64,000 nucleotides of DNA from Caenorhabditis elegans. Lineage: Eukaryota; Nematoda; Chromadorea; Rhabditida; Rhabditidae. The stretch is from NCBI RefSeq assembly GCF_000002985.6, contig NC_003281.10:6696001-6760000 (forward strand), given 5' to 3'. This document shows positions 1 to 11,200 of this stretch, piece by piece; within the stretch, counting starts at the first letter, position 1; the number at the start of each line of letters is the position of its first letter. The translations under genes and the position numbers were made by a program. Below the pieces are notes generated by a model that searched no databases, was not told the DNA's origin, and saw nothing but the letters and a program-made list of their open reading frames with translations.

Positions 1-877
1 TCGTAGTAAATTCTCTAAAATTTTTAATTGTTTATTCAACTGTTGCACTTTTTCTAACCTAAATGTTTTCAAATTTACATACTATGGACGAACGATCTCA
101 ATTTTATATTCATCCTTCGAAAAAACTACATAATTTAAATCTTCACATAATTCTTATTGCAAAAAGTCGCACACTACAACTAACTATAAAATCGTGGCGG
201 TACAGTCAAAAAACATCTACACGTAAGATTAATAAGAAAGATTAAGAAAAACCAGAATTTCTGCAAAAATCAAGAATGTAGTTTTTATTTTTGCCAGTGA
301 ACAATTCATAACTTAATCCAAAAGTTTTGATCTCTGACTTGATTTGTAAATATTTTCTTATTTTTCTAAAAGTGTTGATTTATATAAGGATTCTCTTCAT
401 CTTTCTTTTCAATTTTTAATACCTTTGTTTTCCTGTTATTTCCTTTTAACTACATCATCATCATCATCACTGAAATCTCTGTGCTCAACGAGCAGTTTTC
501 CAAAAAAAAAGTGTAATCGTTTTGCCCGTTGTTTCTACTACCACTGCTTTTCGCAAGGCAATCTTGTGGCTATGTGTGTATGTGTGTGCTCACCGAGCTT
601 CTGGTGGCTCACATGCACACGTAAAGCAGGAGCCAGAGCAGAAAATGAGCTTGAGCCGAAGAGATTTTGAAATTAGAATTTAGGGCAAAGAGAGGAGAAT
701 AATGTATGCGAATGAGAAAAGCAGGAATTATTGAAACTTCCTTTTTGTAGATCTGATGAATGATTGGGAAATCGGTGGAACACAGAATAAATGGGTCTGT
801 CCAAGTGATCGGCATTTGCATTTAAGAGCACAGTGAGTTTTCGTGATGTTCTAGAACTGAAATGTTTAGGCTGGCAG
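1..877. other. 5' flank of rbf-1, no gene recognised
   Basis: AT-rich sequence with stop codons in all frames and only short chance ORFs. A short CA/GT-rich patch (about 570-620) is the only compositional feature. It probably holds promoter or 5' UTR sequence for the rabphilin gene; an upstream non-coding or first coding exon could be hidden here but I could not identify one. Confidence 0.4.
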
Positions 878-3800
878 ATGCTGAATCTGCTCTTCATGAA
901 AACTTTCAGATTAAAATCAGGATGGTCCGTACGGACGGCAACAGCGCGATCCCCAACCAACTCAAAAGCTCAAACTGGATCGATTACTGCCGCCGAGCAA
1001 GAACACATTCAGAAGGTCCTTGCAAAAGCGGAAGAGAGCAAATCAAAAGAACAACAGAGGATTGGGTAAGATTTTTTCAATATTCTTAAATTTTGAATTT
1101 CGGATCGATCTCTCAATTTAAAAAATTTTAAAAAGTTCGGTGTTCAGTTGATCACTAAGAAATCTTTGAAAGTTCATGATCTTTGTCTGTGAAGCTATGA
1201 TTTTCTACGTCATTTCATCGAAAAGAAGCAGAAAAATAAAGAAATTCATTAGAAATTCCGGTGAGGTTCACCAGATTTCTCTTGCATCGTTTGAATAAGT
1301 CATGCGGACAATCCGAGAGCGTCGAAAATGAATTTCAGTTTTACACGGAAAATATGAAAATTGCTGCTTCAAAGAGGAAGGAAATTATTTGACGAATATT
1401 TCAGAAAAATGGTGGATCGTCTAGAAAAAATGAGGAGGCGGGCGACAGGAAATGGTGTAACACACTGTTTGTTATGTCATACCGAGTTCGGACTACTCGC
1501 ATCGAAAAGCTATGCAGCAATGTGTGTGGATTGTAGAAAGGTAGATTTATTGATTTTTTTTTGAGATGGGGATCGTTTAAAAGGGTGAAAAAAAAAGATT
1601 TTGAAGTGCACAAGAAAATTAAACTTTATGAAATTACAATCATTATATGGAGTTATTTGTGTTTTTTGGCAAGAAGTTAAAAAGTTAATTAAGATTGGAC
1701 AAACCTAAGCAAACCCTTGCCAAAGCTTTGTCGAAGGAAACTTCTCAATTATATTTTTTGATATATATTTTTCCCCCCAAGAGTGGGCTAGCTCTGTGTG
1801 TTACTTGGCTTCGCCTGTTCAATGTTTTAAAAAATGTAGGATAAAAGTTATGTTCGCAAATTCTGAAATGTCAGTGTAGAAGCCATGAGATAATTAGTGT
1901 AGAATAGATTTTTAACAACACTTAAAAAACGATTTTTAAACTGAAAATATTTCGAAACACTCAAAAAAATGTGCAAAATTTTAGTACGTGTGCCAACGAA
2001 ACTGCGGAGTCGAGACAACTGATGTGAATCAAACGACTGGAAAAGTGGAGACAGTATTCCTTTGCAAAATTTGCTCAGAAGCCAGAGAGGTGGTTAGTGG
2101 TTTCTGCTGGTTGTCCGCGTTCTTTCAAGAGTTTTCTCTCTTCTGTCCATGTCCTCTGTCCATTGACTTCTTTTGTCAATTTATTTCTTGAAACTTTTGT
2201 TTTTTGGGGACTGATTTTCAATTGTTTGTTGTCCATTTTTGCTTTCACTCTTTCAATCCGCATTCTCACACCCTTTGTTATGGTATCATTGTTTACGAAA
2301 ATCTTAAATCTTAAATTTAATGAGTTCTCTAGAGCTTCTATAAAAAACTAGAAGTAGGTCGAAAGTTTAGTGGAAAATTAGTCCTATTTCTTGGATTTTT
2401 TTGAACGAATTTCTGAAGCTCTACTTTTTTTAATTAGCCAAATGAGATAAATTTATTGCTATTAACTGAAGCTTAACAAAGCAATTTTATATTTCATAAT
2501 AAGTGTTTCTTTATAATTTTTACCTTTTTTGCTTGCCAATCAATTGTTTTCTTCCTAATTTGAAATTTCTCAATTTTCCAGCTATGGAAGAAGTCTGGCG
2601 CCTGGTTCTACAAAGAGATGCCAGAATTCCAACGTCCAGATGACCGACTACCCTATTACGTTCCAGTCACTACAAACGGAACTCTTCCGAATGCTTCTTC
2701 TGCAGCTACTCCACTTTCTGGAACACCCGGTGGTGCTGGACCACAGCCAATGACAATGCCATCCACATCATCTTGTCAGATGACAACACCAAAATGGGCA
2801 TCGCCGGGAGTATGTAACTCACCAGGACTTCAGATGAATGGAGGACCCACTTCACCTCTTCCAAATGGAACTCGAAGAAATACTGGACATGGCGGTATCG
2901 AATTTCCAAGGTATGTTTAGAAAGTAATTAGTGTGAAAATTGAAAAGTTTTTGCTGTTACAACTGATAACACTAACAAACTAACAAAAATTCTAAGTTCT
3001 GCACGTAACTAACCTTCCCTAACCAACCCAAATCCTATGTTGCTTTTCTCTTAACTTCGCCTTTTCTTATTTTAAGCTCAAGTCGTCCCAGCATCTGCTC
3101 TGTGCTTCAGGCCATCGAACCGCTCGACAGGTTGTTATTTTTGATTTTCATCTGCCGTTTTGTTTTCTTCGTTTTCTCGATTCCCAAATCCTAACCAATA
3201 GAAATTTATTGTCTGTAGAAAGATTAACAGAAATTGAATTTAGGTCGAAATCTCCGAGACCCAGGATTCAACCAAGATGGGTAAACGAGAAAGTGATGAG
3301 CAGTATGTCAGTGGATGATGAGGAGAAAGCAGCGTAAGTCAAAAAATATTTTACTCCGATTTTCTTTGTGAGAAAATTGAACACTTTTAGTAACTTGAAT
3401 AATTCATAATTCATGTTTCCGATAGTTTGGAAATTTACGTGATTAAATGCAGTTTCGGTTTATATTCTTCTCAAAAATCGGAATTTTCGGGAAATTTTTA
3501 AAAAAATCTGATCAGTTACGAGTCACATTCTAATATACAATCCAAGTAACAATCTGGAATATATAACTATACTCCGAATTTCAGAAGTTCGTCGGATGGT
3601 GAATCCTTCGTCCAGTCAGGCGTTCCACGTCGTGCTCTGAACAACAAAACCCCAGTTGGCTCAACTTCAGCAACCACATCTCCAGCTCCACCACCAACAT
3701 CTACAACACCGACGTCTCGTCGTGAAGCTAATATGGAACGATTCTCCCGGCATACTCATGCTCATGCAAATCGTCTCTATAGTACTGATGATGATGACGA

Positions 3801-6800
3801 CTCATCTCCAGAATCTCGTCCATCAACACGCTCAACATCTCCACGTCATTCACTTGCCACTCCTTCTTCATATGCTCATGATACATGCCATGATACTTCA
3901 CTTCCTGATGCCGATACTCGCAGCATTGACAGCGGAGGTAACTTCTCAACCTGTCAGTTCTTTTTTCGGACTCTATGACGAAAAATTTAGATTTCCAGTG
4001 ATTTCTGAAATCATTAATATTTTACAGTCGTTCAATCGGATCACTCGAATCCTCAGCAATCCGGTCTCACTTGCTCATCTTCATCTCTGACACCACTACA
4101 ACAACAAGCCAGCCACGATCATCACTCTGGAGGAGGAACTCCTAGAAGAATCTCAAATCCAGATCGTACCACGTCCCGAGTTGCTCAGAGTGCTTCAGGT
4201 TTTCATGAAATTCTGGGGAGTTAATTTCTAATCAACCAACTTCTAGGCACCTCACTTGTCACCCCACCTCCGCCAATCTCCTCCCGAACAAGCCCGGATA
4301 ATTGTAACTCGAGTCCATTAAATGTTATGGAGCACAAGTCTTCTAGTGCTAGTACGGCGAGTAGCGGTGGAAATCGAAGAGTTGGCTCCGCGGAGCCAGT
4401 TCTTAACAATCATCACGCAATGCATAATAATCAGAATCATAATGACATAAATAAGAAATTGATTTCGGTGAGTTTCTATCTTTATGATGATTTTCAAAAC
4501 CATTTGATTTTCGCAGCAAACAAGCCGAGCAGAATCTCCATTAGCAGCTTCTTCGAGCTTCTTGAGCTCACCAGATGATGATACAAGTTAGTTTTAACTT
4601 TTAAGTTTACAATTCCAGAATAATATAGTTCTTCGGAAAAAACATTGATAGAGTTTGTATGTACGGAGTTTTAAATAGTGCCTTGCAATTTAGGCGCGCC
4701 AATTTGGTTTCGTTACTTTCTAATGGTTTGTAGCATTTCTAGAATCCCTTATTTACTGCTCACTAAGAAATGTTTTTTAAGTTGCAAAAACTCTGTCCGC
4801 GTATCAAAGAATAAAGGTAAATAGCAATGTTGCGCTTCAACATCTCTACTACACCATATTACCTACATTAATTCTGTGATATCGATATTTACGCAAAAGC
4901 AAACGCAACTAGGTTATTCTGAAAAATATTCCACATCGGAAATCCTTGGCTTCTATGTAAAATGTAAAATGTACAGTTTTTGATTTATCTTGTCCAGTCT
5001 GTATGGGGTATTCTGGTATTTGCGGTGATTCTAATCATTTTTTGAATTATACATCTCTGCTTCTTAATTTTTCCTTAACCTTCTCGATTCGATTTCAGAG
5101 CAAAAGAATCGCCGTCGTGACGGTGTTGGTCGTGTCAATTCCCTGCAACTTAGAACATCTCTTGATGACGTGGCACCTCCTGTAGCTCCAATATCAAAGA
5201 TGAATGGGCATATAGTGTCGTCTGAGCCAACTTCTTCTACTACCTCTAACCAGAATCATACGTCGGTCCCAATTCCAACAGTGCCAGTTGTTCCAGAAGA
5301 AGAAGAAGAGAAGGCAATCACAGCGAGCACTGAATCGGCTTCTGAACCTGGTGCGGTTATTGAACCTCTTCTCGATATTGACGAGAATCTAGAACCCAAG
5401 CATGCTTCTCGTCGTCGTGGTGATGGTGTTCGTGGTGTATTTCGTTGTTTGTTGTGTTTTTCCAGAAAACAACGTTTGTACTTTTTTTTCGTTATTTTTC
5501 TTTTCTATCACTAACTTTTTCTTCACGTTTCACAATACTAACTATAGACTAATTTTGATTGACTGTGTTCTGAAAAGCTCTATTTTTTGGAATGCGGAAC
5601 TAAAGAAAATATTCAATTTTTAAAATTGTTCCATTTTTATTGTAAAACTTTTGAAAAAAAGTTGCCTTGCAACGTAAAAACCATACTAAACACTAATGGG
5701 GTTATTCAAGTAGTTTCGCAACATTAAAAAGTGTATTTCAATACACTTTTTGCCTTATTCAAGTAACTTCAGAAACATGTATTTCAAGACAGTTTGTGGC
5801 GTAATTTCGCGACATTTCTCGACGTTTTTCAACATTTTTCCACAGTGGTTTTATCAGAATAATTGCCCTGCGACGGCAAATTGTGTGGATTTTCACTGCG
5901 GGAGCACCTTTCGCTGTGTTTTTCATTCAGTTCCCGCTTTCTGGTTGTCTCGTAATGTCGAGAAATTACGTCACAAACTGTATTGAAATACATGTTTTTG
6001 AAGTTACTTGAATAAGGCAAAAAGTGTATTAAAATACACTTTTTAATTTCACGACACTACTTGAATAACCCCATGATTGGTTAAAAAGTCACTTCACGTT
6101 TTCAGTTGAAAGCACTTATATACATCAATATTCCATCTTCCTCTTCTTCTCACATTTTCAAAATATTCAGGTAGCCTTGGCTCAATCACATTGACACTCA
6201 CGTATCACTCAGCTGATAAGAAGCTCAAAATGCATTTAATCCGAGCGAAAAACCTTAAGGCAATGGACTCAAATGGATTCTCGGATCCATATGTTAAATT
6301 CCATTTACTTCCTGGAAATACAAAAGCGACAAAGTTGACGTCAAAAACAATTGAGAAGACTTTGAATCCTGAATGGAATGAGGAAATGTCGTATTATGGG
6401 ATCACCGAGGACGACAAGGAGAAGAAAATTCTGTAAGATTATTTTCTTGAGGATTGATATGGGAGAGAAGAGCAGATTCGGATTTCAATTCATTAAAATA
6501 TTTCAGCCGCGTAACCGTACTCGATCGTGACCGTATTGGATCCGACTTTCTTGGTGAGACCCGAATTGCGCTCAAGAAGCTCAATGATAACGAAATGAAA
6601 AAGTTCAATCTATACCTGGAAAGTGCGCTTCCAGTCCCTCAACAAACGAAGGAAGAGGAAAATGAAGATCGTGGAAAGATTAATGTTGGATTACAATATA
6701 ATATTCAACAAGGTAAGTGATGCATAGGTGTGCCTTGTACCCGTAAAAATTAACTTATACCCATAAATGGGCGGTGCTTGTCTTGACATGCCCAATGTTT

Positions 6801-7780
6801 TAATTGGATCCCACCTTCTTTGAGGGGAAGGATTTCTGGTTCCTCGCTTCTGAAACTGATACAAAATGGATATTTTGTAAATGGATATTTTGGAAAATTA
6901 TCTGCTGAACCACGTAAAAACCTGAACAGCTTAAATCAAATTCAAAAAACAAATATTAATTTTTAGGATCTCTCTTCATCAACATCAACCGATGTGTCGA
7001 ACTGGTTGGAATGGATTCTACAGGATTCTCCGATCCTTATTGCAAGGTTTCATTGACACCGATCACATCAAAAGCGCATCGGGCGAAAACGTCGACGAAA
7101 AAGCGAACTTTGAATCCAGAATGGAATGAGGTGAGAAATTGAAGAAATTTAGGTTTAAGTTTTAGAAAATCTCGATTTCAGCAACTTCAATTCGTGGTTC
7201 CATTCAAAGATCTTCCGAAGAAAACTTTACAAATCGGAGTTTATGATCACGATTTGGGCAAGCATGATGACTATATTGGTTAGTTAGGGGATTCAGAAAA
7301 TTCAGAAAGGCATTCAGAAAATTGAGCTGGACAGTATGGGAACATAAAATTCTGAGAATGCGTATTGTGCAACATATTTGACGCGCAAAATATCTCGTAG
7401 CGAAAACCACAGTAACTATTTAAATTACTACTGTAGCGCATGTGCCGGTTTACGGGCTCGATTATCGAAAAGATTCAAAGCGCTACAGTATCAATATAAC
7501 GAATTACTGTAGTTTTCGTTACGAGATATTCTCAGAAATTTGTGTTCCCGTACTATTGTTGAATGGTGTGACGTCACACTTGTCAAAAATAAAATTCTCG
7601 CAAAGTCTGGAAGTGAAATAGCAGATTTGACGGATTTACATTCCATGTATTTGCCAATTTTCAGGTGGAATTTTACTTTCCACGTCGGCAAAGGACGAAC
7701 GTGGCCGTCAATGGATAAAATGTATCGAAAATCCGGGAACTTTGGTTGAAGCATGGCATCGACTTGAATTGGATTCGTAG
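878..7780 (+). CDS. rbf-1: Rabphilin (Rab3/Rab27 effector with FYVE-type zinc finger and two C2 domains)
   Basis: Rabphilin binds Rab3/Rab27-GTP on secretory vesicles and phospholipid through its C2 domains, modulating exocytosis in neurons. Exons read as 878-1065, 1405-1540, 1985-2089, 2582-2910, 3244-3333, 3585-3937, 4028-4200, 4247-4467, 4517-4586, 5099-5425, 6171-6432, 6507-6712, 6967-7130, 7182-7278 and 7665-7780; all junctions keep frame. The Rab-binding helix ends in KEQQRIGKMVDRLEKMRRRA. A zinc finger follows with four CxxC-like pairs (HCLLC, CVDC, VCQRNC, CKIC) and the SGAWFY motif. A Pro/Ser/Thr-rich linker leads to C2A (Asp residues in AMDSNGFSDPYVKF and VLDRDRIG) and C2B (GMDSTGFSDPYCKV, YDHDLGKHDD). 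The start is uncertain: an in-frame ATG lies at 878 and another at 896, but a TTTCAG acceptor at 907-909 means the real first coding exon could be upstream. Introns 4587-5098 and 5426-6170 are long; the second contains a palindromic element. Confidence 0.93.
3077..3130 (+). other. rbf-1: Candidate 54-nt in-frame cassette exon of rbf-1
   Basis: Between the exons ending at 2910 and starting at 3244 there is a 54-nt segment preceded by TTATTTTAAG and followed by GTTGTT. Its length is a multiple of three and it keeps the phase-2 frame on both sides, adding 18 residues (roughly SSRPSICSVLQAIEPLD). Skipping it also keeps the frame. The AAG acceptor is unusual. Alternative splicing is inferred, not shown. 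Confidence 0.35.
5698..6072. repeat. Palindromic MITE-like element in an rbf-1 intron
   Basis: The left end begins GGGGTTATTCAAGTAGT and the right end finishes ACTACTTGAATAACCCC. The inverted arms extend about 115-120 nt each with few mismatches, including a nested small palindrome (AAGTGTAT..ATACACTT), around a central unique region of roughly 140 nt. No ORF of transposase type is present, so this is a non-autonomous inverted-repeat element of about 375 bp. A clear target-site duplication could not be assigned. Confidence 0.85.
7332..7556. repeat. Inverted repeat element in the last rbf-1 intron
   Basis: The left arm (outer part about 7332-7360, inner part 7388-7439 with AATATCTCGTAGCGAAAAC and CTGTAGCGC) is the inverse of the right arm (7480-7556, GCGCTACAG through GTTTTCGTTACGAGATATT to GTGTTCCCGTAC). 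The left arm carries about 25 nt not matched in the right arm. The sequence resembles a very common C. elegans interspersed palindromic repeat with CTACAGTA cores, recognised from memory. Confidence 0.8.
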
Positions 7781-7861
7781 TTATTGATTTTCTTTTTTTT
7801 TTTAATTTTTATTTCAAGATTTTCATGGTTTGGTGTTTTACAGGTTTCCACTGGTACTTTG

Positions 7862-7867
7862 AATAAA
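7862..7867 (+). terminator. rbf-1: Polyadenylation signal of rbf-1
   Basis: AATAAA lies 82 nt after the rbf-1 stop codon, within a short 3' region that converges on isw-1. Confidence 0.6.
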
Positions 7868-8215
7868 CATTTGGTAGATTTCATTTTCATTTCCTGCTAT
7901 TTTTATCTTGTTTTTCCCAGTCTCTACATTTCCTCCCCCATCCCCGTTTCAAACATTTCGTTGAAGTTTTCTTTTTGGTGAATGAAATTTTTTCAAGACT
8001 CCGAGTTTATTTGAGTAATTTACAATCATTAATAAGATATAAAAAGAAGATACGGTGAATAAATAGCATAGGTAGGTGTGCTTAGAAATACTCAAATAGA
8101 AATGAGGAGATAAGATGAGAGATGAGATGATTTAGCAGTAATCAAAGGGAGGATAGAGATCGACATTAATCAAGCAATGAATGGAGAAGGAGATAAAAAG
8201 AATATATGAATGTAA

Positions 8216-11200
8216 TTATTTAGGAGTAGCTTTGACTTTCTTAGCAGTTGGAGTTCCACTACTCTTTGACAGGTCCTTAGCGACAGATTTCTTCTTATCG
8301 GCAGCGGTCACGATGACAGGCTTTGACTCCACAACTTCTCCCATTTCACGTTCTATCAAAGTAATAAGAGTATTGCAACGGCGTTGAAGCTCCTGAAAAA
8401 ATAAGTTTCTAAATATAAATCTCAATTGAATGTACCTACCATTGCTGTACGACTCTTCAGGAACCAATCAAATCTGAATTGTGGTGCCATGCGAACAGAC
8501 TGACGCAGCTCTTCGAACACATTTTCCTTATCATGTCCCAATCGATGAGTCTCACAAACCAGGAATCGATCCTCTTCTTCGGTGTACGTTTTTCCTTTAT
8601 TTGTACCATAGGAAATACGCAACTGTTGAAACGGAGCCTTGTACTTTGCTATTTTAGCGTCAAGCGCCTTCTTCACAGCATATTTTCGTTGAATTCGTGC
8701 CTCGCCCTTCTCAATTTGACTGAGCACTTTTTCAGAGTCCTGAAGCTCTTCGATACGTTCCCAGAAAACTTTAGCGTAAGATTGAATCTCTTCAAGTGGA
8801 CGTTCCATTTCCTTCGCGATACTCTCCAAATCTTCACGACCATACTTTTCATTTCCCTGGAAATAGGATAATAATTTTAAAACTTTTCACTGAAAATTAT
8901 AAACTTACTCTAACAAACTGTTGGAACTCGCGTTTTGTCCAGTCTGTGACAGACTGAGTCAAAAGCTCAGCTTTTTCTTCTTGTTCCTTGTCAGTCAATG
9001 GTCGAGCATTGTTTATCAGTTTCTGCTCCTCGGCCTGTCGTTTTTCAGCCTCTTTCGGTGGAACATCCTTCGGTCTTTCAGCCTTAAATTAATTTTATAA
9101 TTAAATTTTCAAGTAATTTAATCTATACGATATTTTTGTAGAGCGCTCCTATTAAACTACGTATTATGCATCTTATGATTAATAACTTATTATATTCTTA
9201 GATTTCTTGATTTGCCACATGGGATACACATTTTAGGAGAGAATACCAAACGTGTCGTCAACTTCTAAGTAGCTCCGCCCATACAAAATCTCTTCTAAAT
9301 CGGCTTTTCTTTTTATCTTTTGCGTATTGGCATGCACATTCATTTCAATTTTATAAAACACCACCAAATTTCAAATGGAAAGCTCTGATGCTCAACTGAG
9401 TAATTCTGAAGAGATTGTGACAACTTCAGAAGACGACCCGGATTTTGGGAGCACTGAGAGCCCTAATAAGTTGTTCCTACTTGGATATATACCGCATGCA
9501 AAACATAATCCGTAAGTTCTATGTCAGAAAATTTCTTGAAAATTGTTAAAAGTACAGAACATTGAAAACAATCACCAATGATTTGCTATCGCATTATTAC
9601 ATTTCATGGAATTCTTCTACATGGACAGATTGTACGTAGGTTTCATTAATATAGCTCTAAAATAACATTTCCAGCTAACGGTGAATCGTGTCGTTCGAAA
9701 AACTTGATTGCTAATGCTGATGCACTTGTATTCTTCATAAATGAACAAACTCTTCGCAATAAAAACTGCCTTCTAACCTTACAATATGCTTGGAATCTCA
9801 GTCTTCCTATAATGATGCTCCGCCCACCAATGACGAAATTAGTTATTTCGAATAGAGAATCTCATCGGGAATGCGAGCAAGTTCTCCAAATTGGAGAATG
9901 TGCGATTGTTCGGAGCTCAAGTGGAGAACCTTGGCAACTACTAAATAATGGAAACTCGGATTCCATAGATTATGCTCTACTTCAAGATATTCTCTACGAG
10001 GTAACTCACTCAAATTATTGGAAATAATTTGGATATAATATTTAGGGGTACCGTTTGTCAACTATATACAATATCAAATCACACACAAAGTCAATGAAAC
10101 GATTAAGGAGAAAGCTTGCTTCTATATTTTCGAATTCAAACTTTCTGCTACCTCTTTCGAAAGATGGCTCATCATCTTCTTCTCAACCTCATTTTTATTT
10201 ATCACCGTCTAACAGCTCACTCTTCGACGCACGAAAATGTAAGCTTATTTCAAGAGAATTTGGTTCAGAAGACGGAAAATACGGATAATCTACATAAACC
10301 ATGTGAATTTTTTCAGCGTCCAGATCACGGGGAGCCGTCATCAAGTCTCCATCAACAATAAATATAGAGAAGAATCGTCACAGCTCAAATTCTGGCGAAA
10401 ATCAAAAAATGCGTCTAAATCTGTCGATGAGCACGGGAAATCTGTGTAGAGCAGGTGTTGTACGTACTCCATATCCTACATCAAAGCAGTTACATTTTGA
10501 CAATGACGACGGAGATGAAGAAGATGATACAGATGATGAGGGAGAAGCTGACTTAGTTAGTATCAAAACGCGTTCGGGGAGACGAAATGTATTAGTAAGC
10601 TGTTTGTAGAGAAAACATAGATTATTCACTAATATTTAGAAGAGCCCGCCGCCTCCAGAACGAATTCCAAGTTCGATGGGCGCCAGTGATGCTGAAGAAA
10701 TAGACATAAAAAGCCATATGAAACCACTCTCAGTTAAAATTCCAGCCAACATATTCAAAACACCAACGGTAACTGATCAATGAACTCGATTAAGAATTCT
10801 TAAATTCTTTTCAGCTAGATATTCCCGTTGACGATGACGCAGAAATTGACGCTGATGTGTTTCCTCTTCCACCACCCACTCCAGTTAATTTAAAGCATGG
10901 ATTATTCTCGATTCCGTCGGGCCGTAATTCTGAATCTGCTCGATCACGTCAAACTAAAAGAAGTCCGTTTGGATCAGTAACTAGTCGTACATCATCTCTT
11001 GATCGTCGCATGAGCTTGAGCTGTTTGGAAGACACGTCTAATTATCAAAAGACGCAATATTTGGTTTTCCCTTTGAGAACCTCAAGCAAAAAACCGTATT
11101 TGTTGAAATTCCCTGAAGACATGCAAGAAGAAGACGAAAAACACAATGGAAGTGTTTGGGGTAGTGATACTAGTTTGGAAGAAGAAATAAAGGTATGATA

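Noticed and set aside
8479-8871. 130-codon plus-strand ORF opposite isw-1 exon 10
   Set aside because: Antisense shadow of the HAND-SANT-SLIDE coding exon.
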